Shown here: positions 1 through 8,537 of the stretch, in pieces
How positions within the stretch are numbered: the stretch's first letter is position 1
How the letters are laid out: the number at the start of each line of letters is the position of its first letter
Source of the DNA: JAZRWQ01 sp045541395
GTDB lineage: Bacteria; Bacillota; Clostridia; Oscillospirales; UMGS1783
NCBI GenBank assembly: GCA_045541395.1
Contig: JAZQIZ010000013.1
Span: 1-25,592, forward strand
Direction: 5' to 3'
DNA length: 25,592 nucleotides
Notes under the pieces: generated by a model
Database searches by the model: none
What the model was told of the DNA's origin: nothing
What the model saw: the letters and a program-made list of their open reading frames with translations, nothing else
Program-made: the position numbers and the translations under genes

Positions 1-757
1 CATTAATAATGTTACCGGTAGTTTCAACTATGTTAGCAATAAAACCGTTTATAAAATCTTCTTTAAAATTCTCACTGAAAGAATTTAAAAACTTTACACG
101 GTATATTTCGCCGGTATACTCATTTTCAATGAAATCAGAATACGTAATAAATACGCCGTAGGCTTCTCTATCGGAGAAATCGTAGGGATTTTCCTCGTCG
201 AACTGTATTTCACTTTCTACGCCCGTAGCCGCAAAAGATGCCTGGCTTATGCGCTTAGAGGAATAAAGATCTGCCTGATAGCCCATGGGATTATATACAC
301 CGCAAACGGTATAATCTTTGCCGTCTAAATTATAGGTATCGCCTACGTTTATATACTCCCCGTTTATTTCGTAAGGAACAACTATCTGCCCGGTTTCCGT
401 TACCCATTCACCAATTTCAACGCCTATTTTTTGAGTATCGGCTTTTATACCGATAATATCTACATCTTTAAGCTGGGTACTCATAACCGAATAGAAATCA
501 AGTTCATCGGTATAGTCGGAAAGAAATACTGAAGCGCTTTCGTAATCGGCTGGACTCATTGCATCAGCCTGAAAATCTATGGCTTTTTCAACCGAGGAAT
601 AACCTGTAAGGGTATTGGACATTGCTACGCTTTGGGAATAGTACACGTTCATAGCGCAGCTACTTATGATAATTCCAAGCAATAACACCAACGCTATTAT
701 GGTGCGTTTTGTGATAAACTGCTTTATATTGCTTAAACATAATTTAATTAATTTCAT
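1..757 (-). CDS. FtsX-type ABC transporter permease, 5' part only (unit A)
   Basis: The reading frame is open from an ATG at 757 to the left edge, giving 252 residues with no stop, so the gene continues outside the window. The start (MKLIKLCLSNIKQF) is followed by a membrane segment at about residues 20-45 and then an extracellular domain. It matches the three complete permeases in this window at the same places: the 'GEWV...IVVPY' stretch, 'VCGVYNPMGYQADLYSSKRI' and 'YGVFITYSDF'. The ribosome binding site is AGGAGAG, about 6 bases before the ATG. Unlike the other units, no exported ~400-residue protein gene precedes it: the promoter leads straight into the permease. It is probably the membrane part of an ABC exporter whose ATPase lies further left. 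Certain as a paralogue of the other permeases; substrate unknown. Confidence 0.9.
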   Translation of the reverse strand, partial: MKLIKLCLSNIKQFITKRTIIALVLLLGIIISSCAMNVYYSQSVAMSNTLTGYSSVEKAIDFQADAMSPADYESASVFLSDYTDELDFYSVMSTQLKDVDIIGIKADTQKIGVEIGEWVTETGQIVVPYEINGEYINVGDTYNLDGKDYTVCGVYNPMGYQADLYSSKRISQASFAATGVESEIQFDEENPYDFSDREAYGVFITYSDFIENEYTGEIYRVKFLNSFSENFKEDFINGFIANIVETTGNIIN

Positions 758-820
758 GCTATTCTCTCCTATGAAGGGATAAGAGGCTGTCCGGATATTT
801 ATTAGTTATTTATAGGTATA

Positions 821-890
821 AACATATCATAATAATTATAAATATGTCAACGCACTTTTCCTGTTTGCAGTTTTTATTGCCCTAATTGCA
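821..890 (-). promoter_or_regulatory. Operator and promoter of unit A (LytTR-type direct repeat)
   Basis: On the - strand the half-sites TGCAATTAGGG (890-880) and TGCAAACAGGA (869-859) lie 21 bp apart. Eight bases later comes TTGACA (850-845), then an 18-bp spacer and TATGTT (826-821). The same layout with nearly the same bases precedes unit C (15514-15583). Direct repeats two helical turns apart next to a -35 box are typical of LytTR regulators such as AgrA. That this site is bound by one of the two regulators here is inference. Confidence 0.75.
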
Positions 891-992
891 AAAGGTAATC
901 ATCCTTTTCTTTGTCTCTTTATCTATTGTACAATCAATTATTGTATTATCCATAATTCCTTCAACACCACTTATAATATATTTACCTTTCAG
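882..992 (-). pseudogene. Degenerate copy of the small ORF that overlaps the ATPase end
   Basis: Immediately overlapping the stop of the unit B ATPase there is a 36-codon frame whose first 30 or so residues match the 45-residue small ORF found after the unit D ATPase (GKYIISGVEGI, then DNTIIDCTIDKETKKRM). The ATG of the unit D copy is CTG here, and the C-terminus is lost: after KKRMI the frame runs into the operator and stops (TAG at 882-884). The break coincides with a 97-bp deletion relative to unit D between two TAAT tetramers, which also removed the terminator. An internal ATG (residue 14) could still start a 23-residue peptide. Function unknown. Confidence 0.55.
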
Positions 993-1666
993 AATTCTTC
1001 CTCCCGAGATATCAGACCATCTTTGATAATGTATGTTTTATGACAAGCTTTTGCGACTTCGGGGTTATGAGTAACGATAATAATTGTTTTCCCCTGCTCA
1101 TTCAGGCTTTTGAATATGCTTACAACTTCGGAAGAAGTATGGGTATCAAGGGCACCTGTAGGTTCATCGGCGAGGATTATATCCGGCTCGTTAACAAGAG
1201 CACGGGCAATAGCAACGCGCTGTGCCTGGCCGCCCGAAAGCTGATTTGCTCTTCGCTTTGCAAGGTCGGCAATACCTAAGCTTTCTAAAATAGGTTTTAT
1301 TCTCTTTGTGCTTTTCTTTAAGGATTCTTTACTGAAAAGCAGAGGCACCATTACGTTTTCCTCCACGCTTCGATCGGTAAGCAAGCCGAAGTCCTGTAAC
1401 ACAAAGCCGAATTTTTTGTTTCTTAAATAGGCCAATTTCTTCTGAGAAAGTTCTTCTACTTTCTGCCCGTCCACTTCGTAAGAGCCGCTTGTAAGGGTAT
1501 CCATACAGCCGATTATATTTAACAAAGTTGATTTGCCTGAACCCGAGGGGCCCATTATGGCAATCATTTCGCCTTTTTCTACGGTTAAGTCTACACCGCG
1601 CAATGCATGAACCTCATTGGGCTGATTTTCATTATATTTCTTTACTATGTTTGTTAGTTTCAGCAT
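989..1666 (-). CDS. ABC transporter ATP-binding protein, MacB/LolD type (unit B)
   Basis: Cytoplasmic ATPase, 225 residues, expected to dimerise and drive the permease encoded just upstream. All motifs are present: Walker A GPSGSGKST (39-47), Q-loop Q91, signature LSGGQ (143-147), Walker B ending in D167-E168, D-loop TGALD and H-loop H200. The short single-domain form and the sequence place it in the MacB/LolD/BceA group that partners FtsX-type permeases (family knowledge). Its start lies one base after the permease stop, so translation is probably coupled. Residues 84-225 are much closer to the unit D ATPase than residues 60-83 are, and some DNA stretches are identical (around 1300-1345), suggesting gene conversion. 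Substrate unknown. Confidence 0.95.
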   Translation of the reverse strand: MLKLTNIVKKYNENQPNEVHALRGVDLTVEKGEMIAIMGPSGSGKSTLLNIIGCMDTLTSGSYEVDGQKVEELSQKKLAYLRNKKFGFVLQDFGLLTDRSVEENVMVPLLFSKESLKKSTKRIKPILESLGIADLAKRRANQLSGGQAQRVAIARALVNEPDIILADEPTGALDTHTSSEVVSIFKSLNEQGKTIIIVTHNPEVAKACHKTYIIKDGLISREEEF

Positions 1667-1667
1667 A

Positions 1668-4253
1668 TTACTTCCCCTTTCTTATAAGAGCGATAGGTGT
1701 AAGTTTAGACATCTGTGCAAAGATAGAAATAGTTGAGATTATAAACAGCAGTAATATAAATCCCATAGATGATGCGGCGGTAAGGGTAACTGTATCCTCT
1801 GCCATTGTTCTTGTTGCACCTGCACCTACAATGCCCCATATTGTACCGATAATGCCGCCTAAAATAAAGATTATTGAATTTGCTATTACCGTTATAGTCA
1901 TTGAGCGTTTCCAAGGCATACCGCAGGAATAGTATATTCCGTAAGTCTTTTTATTTCTTTCAACAGAAAGCAGATTATAGCCTGCTACACCGATAAACAG
2001 AAGCGCTACCGTTATATAAAGATGCACGGAATATTCGGAAGTACCGTCCAGATAATAGCCGTCAAATTCCTCGGCAAGATCCTTCATATCCCATACAGGG
2101 CCGAATTCGGAATATGCTTCTCTGTAGTATTCTATATCCTTAGTACCATCGGTATAAATAAGTATTCCGCCAGTTCTTGGGTAGTTGCCAAAGAACAACT
2201 CACCGTCTTTATACAGAACAGGGCAATACAGTATACTGCAGCCGTGAATATCGATATATTTTTCCGCTGTCGGGAAGGTGCTTTCCACTACCGGCGGATA
2301 TATGCCCTCCGAATAAACGATAGCATCGGGAGATAATACCCCTACTATCTTTAAATCCAAGCCTTCATAGGGCGAAGTATCAAACCCAACAAAGGTACCG
2401 TTCTCGTTTACGCTCTGCAGGGGGATGCTGTCTTTCTGCAAATACTGCTCAGCAAGAACTATATCGGGAATAAGATCACCGCATTTTTTACCTATATTGG
2501 TAAGTACACTTTTAGATACAACTATGGGAATATACTCAGCGGTTGTAATATCCACACCATCTGCCCACTGATCAAGCCATTGTCCCTCCAACAGCTTTAT
2601 TGTTTTAACATTTTTTATATAGTAGGGTGAAAGTGCGTTTATCATTGCATCGGGTATGGAGGATTCTGTTCTATGCGCCCTCTCATATTTTTGTATTTCC
2701 ATATTGTAAATGAAATCGATATTTGTTATTGTACTGAATCCGTCGACACCCGCCATATTCTCAACACATTCTATTGCGGCTTTACCCTCCGGGGTAGGAA
2801 TCAGAGTATAGCTGTAGTTATTTTCAAACTCCCATAATTTATCGAAGAACTGACTGTTATATCCGCAGTAGTACACCTGCTGACCGCCGAACATTCTGTC
2901 GATAAGGCGGTCATTGGCGCCGCGCTGAAATATAAAAGTTCCCACATAGGAGAATGAAAAGGCAACTAAGACAACCTGCGAAAGAATGATTATTTCGCTT
3001 AAAATACCTGCACTGTAATTTTTAAAGGTAAGATAAGTGTTTTTCCAACCTAATTTTGCAAAGCCTTGGAAGGAGAATAAGGGCTCGCTTGCCTTTTTGC
3101 GGTTTCTGAGTAATATGTACTGATATATGAGAACATATAAGAGAGCTATGAACAACATACAGGCGAGTATTATAATATACTGCTTGAACCCGGTATAGGA
3201 CATATTTTCCTTTAAGTCGGTTGCGTTAATAAGCAGCTTTGCAAGGAAGAAGCCTATTGTATACGCCGGGACAATATATATTATTGTTTCAAAAGCAGTA
3301 ACAAGGAGCATCTTTCCTCTTGTTGCGCCCAACGAAATATACGTTAAGCTCTCATTCTTATTCTGCTTTAAGACGTAAGCAAACAGAGATAAAGTATTTA
3401 TAAAGCTGATAATGGAAATTACTATATATACAATAAATTTACTTATAAACTCAAAACCGTAAACCTGGGCGGCCGCTTCCATAGCAACGGATTCTTCTAT
3501 AAGATCCATACCCGTAATTGAATGATAATACTCCATAAGTTTTGCGGAATATTCCTGTTTGGCAGAAGGACTTATTGCATTATTAAACATTATACGGAAG
3601 GTATCGCTATAATAGCCGTCGAGCACAAAATCCTCAAAGGACATAAATACGCCGTAGCTTTCGCGGATATCCTGACCGCCATAGGGGTCTTCCTCATTAT
3701 AACTAACAAATTCCTGATCTATGGTAACGCCTGCGGCTGAGTAATCAACCAAAGTCATTCGTTTTGAGCTATAGTAATCTCCTGCGTATCCATCAACAGA
3801 ATATACCCCGCAGACATTATAGCTTTTATCGCCTATTGTATAGGTATCGCCAACCTCATAACCTGCCTGGTAGGGCACTATAACATTTCCGGGAGAAACC
3901 CATTCTCCTGTATCGGGCGTAAAAGGAGCTTTAGCCGCATTAATACCGATAATATCTATGTCTTCGTATTCCATATTCATTGTGCAATAGAAGGCAATAT
4001 TATCTGCATTTTCGGATATGTATTTAGCTAAAACCGCATAGCCTGTCTGCGATAATGTGCCGCCCTTATATTCTAAAGCCCTTTCCACAGTGCTGTAGCC
4101 GCTTATTGCCTTTGACATGGAAATGCTTTGGGAAACGTATACGTTCAAAGCGCAGGAGCTAACTATTATACCCAAAATAAGCAGTACGGCAATAACCGTT
4201 TTATGGGTAAACATATTCTTAATGTTTCTAAGGCTTATTTTTATCAGACGCAT
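1668..4253 (-). CDS. Long FtsX-type ABC transporter permease (unit B)
   Basis: Membrane protein of 861 residues. Layout from the sequence: an N-terminal membrane helix (about 17-40), an extracellular domain of about 220 residues, three helices around 275-385, a further helix around 420-445, a second large extracellular domain (about 450-730) and three C-terminal helices. This is the duplicated FtsX arrangement of four plus four helices. Landmarks shared with the other two complete permeases are FQRGA after the fifth helix, GQWL..WADGVD in the second domain and GIYYSCGMPW between the last helices. It starts 10 bases after the third exported protein, with a TAGGAGGTGC ribosome binding site, and is followed by its ATPase. 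The architecture recalls the permeases of bacteriocin immunity/export operons such as lactococcin 972 and of BceAB modules, but I cannot assign a substrate. Confidence 0.92.
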   Translation of the reverse strand: MRLIKISLRNIKNMFTHKTVIAVLLILGIIVSSCALNVYVSQSISMSKAISGYSTVERALEYKGGTLSQTGYAVLAKYISENADNIAFYCTMNMEYEDIDIIGINAAKAPFTPDTGEWVSPGNVIVPYQAGYEVGDTYTIGDKSYNVCGVYSVDGYAGDYYSSKRMTLVDYSAAGVTIDQEFVSYNEEDPYGGQDIRESYGVFMSFEDFVLDGYYSDTFRIMFNNAISPSAKQEYSAKLMEYYHSITGMDLIEESVAMEAAAQVYGFEFISKFIVYIVISIISFINTLSLFAYVLKQNKNESLTYISLGATRGKMLLVTAFETIIYIVPAYTIGFFLAKLLINATDLKENMSYTGFKQYIIILACMLFIALLYVLIYQYILLRNRKKASEPLFSFQGFAKLGWKNTYLTFKNYSAGILSEIIILSQVVLVAFSFSYVGTFIFQRGANDRLIDRMFGGQQVYYCGYNSQFFDKLWEFENNYSYTLIPTPEGKAAIECVENMAGVDGFSTITNIDFIYNMEIQKYERAHRTESSIPDAMINALSPYYIKNVKTIKLLEGQWLDQWADGVDITTAEYIPIVVSKSVLTNIGKKCGDLIPDIVLAEQYLQKDSIPLQSVNENGTFVGFDTSPYEGLDLKIVGVLSPDAIVYSEGIYPPVVESTFPTAEKYIDIHGCSILYCPVLYKDGELFFGNYPRTGGILIYTDGTKDIEYYREAYSEFGPVWDMKDLAEEFDGYYLDGTSEYSVHLYITVALLFIGVAGYNLLSVERNKKTYGIYYSCGMPWKRSMTITVIANSIIFILGGIIGTIWGIVGAGATRTMAEDTVTLTAASSMGFILLLFIISTISIFAQMSKLTPIALIRKGK

Positions 4254-4263
4254 ATTGCACCTC

Positions 4264-5505
4264 CTACTTTAAATTATGTATATTATCCTGCGGTAGAATT
4301 TCGATTGAGTAGGTATTGTATTCCTGCATATAATCGGAAAGACCTGCACCTGCAATACCTATCCTATGACCGACCAATGCCATAAAGGATTTATTGTATC
4401 CGACAGTGCCTGTTACTTGTAATATTTCAGCCGGACTTATATTATTTACGGGTTTATATTCCGTGACTCCGTTACCGTATTTTTGAACGGAATGTTCAAG
4501 AATCACATATCCATCGCTACACATATGATAACTATACAATAACCCGCCTTGGTTATTTACTTCCTGCAGCAAATAGTACTCAAATTCCTTAGTAGCTTTA
4601 TCATATTCACAAGCGTTATCTGCCCAGATATCCTGCAATTCTGCTATTGGCTTAAAGTTTTCGGATACTTCATCAGATAAGCTGTTTGCGGTACATTCGT
4701 ACCAATTGCCGGAATTGATTTTTTCATTTATTTTATCTGTAAATTCATCACAAGTTCCAAGCTCTTGCGCAACGTATACACTGCCGCGCCATACTGCTTC
4801 TTTGGTAAGGTCAATAGAATCCAGGTCGGCAAGCTCCGTATTATAAAGGTGGATGGGGTTATCCATCACCATCTTGCCTTCACTGTTGAATTTTATTTCC
4901 TCCCCTACGGCATCCAGTGCAGCTTCGGGAGTAATACCGCCGTTGGCACAGAAGAAATAATAAATATATCCGCCGCCTTCTACCTTACAAGCGGTATAAT
5001 AGCAAAGATCGTTCACCTTTCTGAAAAAGCCTATCGGGAAAGCATTTTCATTAAGAGCCTGAGCTGTATATTTTTCGGGATTTTGCGGATAATAGGGGCT
5101 GATCTTATAGCCATCGAGCATCAGTTCATAAGAAATAGTAGGTGCGATCTCGTCAAGAGGCGCTGTATTATTTATTGCGGGAAACCACAGTTCGCCTTCA
5201 ACGGTTTCTTCGGCTTCTACTTCGGGCACCGCTATTTCACCCTTATTGTAGTTATTGCTGTGCCAGGTTTCACCGAATATTTCATCAACCTTTGCACGAT
5301 GCTCTACTAAAATCTCACTGTCTTCCTTTAAATAACCAAGATCATCAACAGAATCTAAAAGCCCTGCAAGTTCATAGCCATCTCTTAGATTATTGTCATC
5401 CATATAATCCTCATAGGTTGTAAACCAACCTTTTGTATCGCCATATAATACGACCGCAACTACCAACACTATGGTAAAGAATATAATTACTATCTTCTTA
5501 TCCAT
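4264..5505 (-). CDS. Membrane-anchored exported protein B3, novel paralogous family
   Basis: 413 residues, function unknown. Residues 5-21 form a hydrophobic helix after MDKK, with no lipobox Cys, so the protein is probably held by an uncleaved N-terminal anchor facing outwards. The core (about 97-189) contains ELWFPAINNT, PTISYEL, YTAQALNENAFPIGFF and GGGYIYYFF. The region after it diverges among paralogues, and the C-terminus ends in EILPQDNIHNLK. I chose the ATG at 5505: GGAAAGG sits 8 bases before it, whereas the GTG at 5514 or ATG at 5511 would leave almost no spacing. Third of three tandem copies, with a 100-base spacer nearly identical to the previous one. The adjacent ABC genes suggest an accessory, receptor-like or immunity role (inference). 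Confidence 0.85.
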   Translation of the reverse strand: MDKKIVIIFFTIVLVVAVVLYGDTKGWFTTYEDYMDDNNLRDGYELAGLLDSVDDLGYLKEDSEILVEHRAKVDEIFGETWHSNNYNKGEIAVPEVEAEETVEGELWFPAINNTAPLDEIAPTISYELMLDGYKISPYYPQNPEKYTAQALNENAFPIGFFRKVNDLCYYTACKVEGGGYIYYFFCANGGITPEAALDAVGEEIKFNSEGKMVMDNPIHLYNTELADLDSIDLTKEAVWRGSVYVAQELGTCDEFTDKINEKINSGNWYECTANSLSDEVSENFKPIAELQDIWADNACEYDKATKEFEYYLLQEVNNQGGLLYSYHMCSDGYVILEHSVQKYGNGVTEYKPVNNISPAEILQVTGTVGYNKSFMALVGHRIGIAGAGLSDYMQEYNTYSIEILPQDNIHNLK

Positions 5506-5613
5506 ATTCATCACCTTTCCATATCTAAGTCACAATGTTTTTAATACAGTTATTTCAAAGTAAATGAATGTCATATTCAGCTTTAGCATTTTTATAGAAA
5601 TTTTACATAGGAA

Positions 5614-6849
5614 TTACTTTAGATTATGTATATTATCCTGCGGTAATATTTCTATGGAGAAGCTGTTATATTCCTGCGATTGTTCGCGAATACCACTACC
5701 GGTTATACAACAGTAGTGATAGGCTATAGGATATTCTTTATCATATCCGGAAACTCCGCTTAGTTGTAATGTTTCTGTCGGTTTTATTCCATTTATCGCT
5801 TCAAGTGGCTTTCCCGTATTTGATATTGACTCCATATAGTAGTTTGCAAAAATATATCCGTCTGAACACATTAAATAAGTTTGAAGTATTCCGCCGGTTT
5901 CATTTATTTTCAAAAGGTTTGTATACATTTCTTCTTTTGACAAAGTAGTATCATCCACGCTGTTCTCAGCCCAAATATCTTGCAAATCTATTAATGGCTT
6001 AAATGATCCTGAAATATTCTCACTTAATTGCACCGGAGTCTTATCATACCAATTTTCTGCTGAGAAGTATTTTACCAATAGTTTTTTTACATCATCACAA
6101 TTACCTATTTCATCAGCTGCATATATACTGCCTCGCCACACTACCTCTTTTGTCAGATCAATTTGGGATATATCTGCAAGTTCAGCATTAAACAGATGCA
6201 CTGATTCTTCCACAAGCAAGTTGCCGTTATCATCATAATTTAATTTCTTACCGGCTTCAACCATTGCTTCTTCATAGTCGACATTGCCGTTGGCACAGAA
6301 GAAATAATAAATATATCCTCCGCCTTCTACCTTACAGGCAGTATAGTAGCAAAGGTCGTTTACCTTTCTGAAAAAGCCTATCGGGAAAGCATTTTCATTA
6401 AGAGCCTGAGCTGTATATTTTTCGGGATTCTGCGGATAATAGGGGCTGATCTTATATCCATCGAGCATCAGTTCATAAGAAATAGTAGGTGCGATCTCGT
6501 CAAGAGGCGCTGTATTATTTATTGCGGGAAACCAAAGTTCGCCTTCAACTGTTTCTTCAGCTTCTACTTTGGGGACCTCTATTTCGTCTTTATTGTAGTT
6601 TTCGCTGTGCCAGGTCTCACCGAATATTTTATCGACCTGTGCTCGGTGTTCTACAACAAGTTCATTATCTTCCGTTAAGAAACCTAACTCTTCTGCATCT
6701 TCGATAGCATGATAGAGCGATGCATCCAATATAGGTCCCCTAACTTCAATCTCCCCATAGTTTGTAAACCAACCTTTTGTATCGCCATAAAATAAGAGCG
6801 CAACTGTCAATACTATAATAAAGAATATAATTACTATCTTTTTATCCAT
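5614..6849 (-). CDS. Membrane-anchored exported protein B2, novel paralogous family
   Basis: 411 residues, function unknown. The N-terminus MDKKIVIIFFIIVL is an uncleaved-anchor type helix almost identical to that of B3. The block of about 94 residues from VEAEETVEGELWF to YYFFCANG is identical to B3, as is the tail IEILPQDNIHNLK. The stretch between (about 190-400) is only moderately similar and includes the family motif DLTKEVVWRGSIY. The start at ATG 6849 is set by GAGGAAGG 8 bases upstream; the GTG at 6858 would sit directly on that ribosome binding site. Middle gene of the triplication, presumably cotranscribed with B1, B3, the permease and the ATPase. A role as the extracytoplasmic partner of the ABC transporter is inference. 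Confidence 0.85.
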   Translation of the reverse strand: MDKKIVIIFFIIVLTVALLFYGDTKGWFTNYGEIEVRGPILDASLYHAIEDAEELGFLTEDNELVVEHRAQVDKIFGETWHSENYNKDEIEVPKVEAEETVEGELWFPAINNTAPLDEIAPTISYELMLDGYKISPYYPQNPEKYTAQALNENAFPIGFFRKVNDLCYYTACKVEGGGYIYYFFCANGNVDYEEAMVEAGKKLNYDDNGNLLVEESVHLFNAELADISQIDLTKEVVWRGSIYAADEIGNCDDVKKLLVKYFSAENWYDKTPVQLSENISGSFKPLIDLQDIWAENSVDDTTLSKEEMYTNLLKINETGGILQTYLMCSDGYIFANYYMESISNTGKPLEAINGIKPTETLQLSGVSGYDKEYPIAYHYCCITGSGIREQSQEYNSFSIEILPQDNIHNLK

Positions 6850-6958
6850 ATGCTTCACCTTCCTCGAATCTAAGTTACAATGTTTTTTATACAGTTATTT
6901 CAAAGCAAATGAATGTCATATTCTGCTTTAGCATTTTTATAGAAATTACAGATAGGAA

Positions 6959-8200
6959 TTACTTTAGATTATGTATATTGTCCTGCGGTAGAATTTCTAT
7001 AGAAAAGCTGTTGTATTCCTTCGCCTGCTCTTTTATTCCACCGTATACTCCGTAGTAATGAAATACTATATTATTACTCACTATTCCGAATCCACTGAGC
7101 TGTAAAGTACTTGCTTCCTCTATTCCATTCACATCCGCAGATATACTGCCGTTATTTATTGTTGGAACTACATGAAAGAATGTATAATCATAACCATCGG
7201 AGCACATATAATACGTTTGCATTATCTGTCCGTTTTCATTTACTTTTTGAAGCGAACTAAATTGATTTTCTTTACTTGCAGTTGAAACATTAAAACAGTT
7301 TTTTGCCCATTTATCCTGCAGTTCAGAAAGTGGATTAAAGGATGAAGAAATGTTTTCACTTAAGCTATAAGGGGTTTTTTCAAACCAATTATCGCTTTTG
7401 TAACATTTCTCTATTACATCAATAAATTCTTTACAAGTTCCAAGTACATCAGCCGCATAAACACTACCTCGCCATACTACTTCTTTTGTTAAGTCCATTG
7501 AAGATATATCTGCAACGTCGGCATTAAACAGATGTACCGACTCTTCTACAAGCAAGTTACCATTAGCATCATAATTTAATTTTTTGCCAGCTTCGGCCAT
7601 TGCTTCTTCATAGTCGACATTTCCGTTGGCACAGAAGAAATAATAAATATATCCTCCTCCTTCTACTTTGCAGGCAGTATAATAGCAGAGATCATTTATC
7701 TTTCTAAAAAAGCCTATTGGGAAAGCATTTTCATTAAGCGCTTGGGCTGTATAATCCTCGGGGTTCTGCGGATAATACGGGCTTATTTTATAGCCATCCA
7801 GCATAAGCTCGTAGGAAATTGTAGGCGCTATTTCATCGAGAGGCGCTGTATTGTTTATTGCGGGAAACCAAAGTTCACCTTCTACAGTCTCCTCCGCCTC
7901 AACTTCGGGAACTTCTATTTCATCCTTGTTATAGTTGTCACTGTGCCAGGTCTCACCGAATAGATTATCTACCTGTTCACGATGCTCTATAACTAATTCA
8001 TTATCCTCCGGTAAATATCCCAAATTGCCAGCAGAAGAAAGAAGCTCGTCAAGAACATCACTGTATAGGTCACTATCCCTTAAATTGTGATCTTCTTCAT
8101 AATCTTGATAAGTATAAAACCAGCCATTCACACTACCATAAAAAATAAGAAACAAAGCTATTGTTATAACTCCAAAACCCATAATTACACTTTTATTCAC
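6959..8200 (-). CDS. Membrane-anchored exported protein B1, novel paralogous family; GTG start
   Basis: 413 residues, first gene of unit B. The start is GTG at 8200, with AGAGGTG 6 bases upstream; no ATG fits. A hydrophobic helix (about 5-22) anchors it, with no lipobox. It then carries the family core (ELWFPAINNT, PTISYEL, QALNENAFPIGFFRKINDL, GGGYIYYFF) at about 95-190, DLTKEVVWRGSVY further on, and the tail IEILPQDNIHNLK. Its core has a few substitutions relative to B2 and B3 (PEDY for PEKY, RKIND for RKVND), so it is the outlying member of the triplication. Preceded by a TATAAT promoter about 120 bases upstream and divergent from TCS-1. Function unknown; surface exposure is well supported by the anchor. 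Confidence 0.85.
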   Translation of the reverse strand: MNKSVIMGFGVITIALFLIFYGSVNGWFYTYQDYEEDHNLRDSDLYSDVLDELLSSAGNLGYLPEDNELVIEHREQVDNLFGETWHSDNYNKDEIEVPEVEAEETVEGELWFPAINNTAPLDEIAPTISYELMLDGYKISPYYPQNPEDYTAQALNENAFPIGFFRKINDLCYYTACKVEGGGYIYYFFCANGNVDYEEAMAEAGKKLNYDANGNLLVEESVHLFNADVADISSMDLTKEVVWRGSVYAADVLGTCKEFIDVIEKCYKSDNWFEKTPYSLSENISSSFNPLSELQDKWAKNCFNVSTASKENQFSSLQKVNENGQIMQTYYMCSDGYDYTFFHVVPTINNGSISADVNGIEEASTLQLSGFGIVSNNIVFHYYGVYGGIKEQAKEYNSFSIEILPQDNIHNLK

Positions 8201-8322
8201 CTTCTACACCTCTTTTTCTAAGTAAGTCGCTCTGCCTTAAACCGATTAGTTAACTAAGTTAATAAATACTAGATTGTTCCATAGAAATAATCGCCACAGG
8301 AACTACAAATAACTTCCCATGC

Positions 8323-8351
8323 ATTATATTAGTAGCATATTAGAGACAATA
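8323..8351 (-). promoter_or_regulatory. Promoter of unit B (TATTGT-N17-TATAAT)
   Basis: On the - strand there is a perfect TATAAT (8328-8323) with TATTGT (8351-8346) 17 bp upstream. It lies about 120 bases before the GTG of exported protein B1 and 14 bp from the 8365-8396 direct repeat. That repeat is in reverse orientation relative to this promoter, unlike the other sites, so control by it is uncertain. The remaining leader (8201-8320) shows no hairpin that I can support. Confidence 0.55.
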
Positions 8352-8364
8352 ATCCAATATCAAC

Positions 8365-8434
8365 TGCAAAAACGTTGAATATAAATGCAAAAATGTAATT
8401 TAAGTTAATGGAATCTAAGTCTTTTTCTGTATTT
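8365..8434 (+). promoter_or_regulatory. Operator and weak promoter of the TCS-1 operon
   Basis: Half-sites TGCAAAAACGT (8365-8375) and TGCAAAAATGT (8386-8396) lie 21 bp apart on the + strand. Eight bases later comes a poor -35, TTAATG (8405-8410), and 18 bp after that GTATTT (8429-8434). The geometry equals that of the unit A and unit C promoters, but the half-sites end in ACGT/ATGT instead of TAGGG. A bad -35 next to the repeat suggests activator dependence and autoregulation by the downstream regulator. The -10 is weak and uncertain. Confidence 0.6.
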
Positions 8435-8537
8435 TTCTGAGATATTCTAATCGAATTCATACTAATAGTGTGTTTACTTTTGTATTTTTTTGTTGTAAAA
8501 TAAATCAATAACATAGGAAAGGTATATATTTGAAAAT

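Larger units (their letters stand above)
4264..8200 (-). repeat. Tandem triplication of a ~1.34-kb gene plus spacer
   Basis: Three exported-protein genes lie head to tail with start-to-start distances of about 1.34 kb. The two spacers (5506-5613 and 6850-6958) are almost identical in sequence, including ATTTCAAAG.AAATGAATGTCATATTC and TTTAGCATTTTTATAGAAAT. In the proteins residues 96-189 of copies B2 and B3 are identical and B1 differs only slightly, while the first 95 and the next 200 residues diverge strongly. No promoter or terminator is clear in the spacers. This is duplication followed by unequal divergence, or by homogenisation of the core. Confidence 0.85.

Noticed and set aside
4765..5310. 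Long + strand open frames opposite the exported-protein, permease and ATPase genes
   Set aside because: They lie antisense to well-supported genes, have no RBS and their repetition in paralogues simply mirrors the conserved genes.
5506..5613. Independent promoters in the two 100-base spacers of unit B
   Set aside because: TTGAAA-like and TATAAA-like hexamers occur but not at a usable spacing; the near identity of the spacers is explained by the tandem duplication.
8365..8396. CRISPR-type repeat array
   Set aside because: Only two short half-sites with a 10-bp spacer are present at each location; no repeat-spacer array or cas gene exists in the window.
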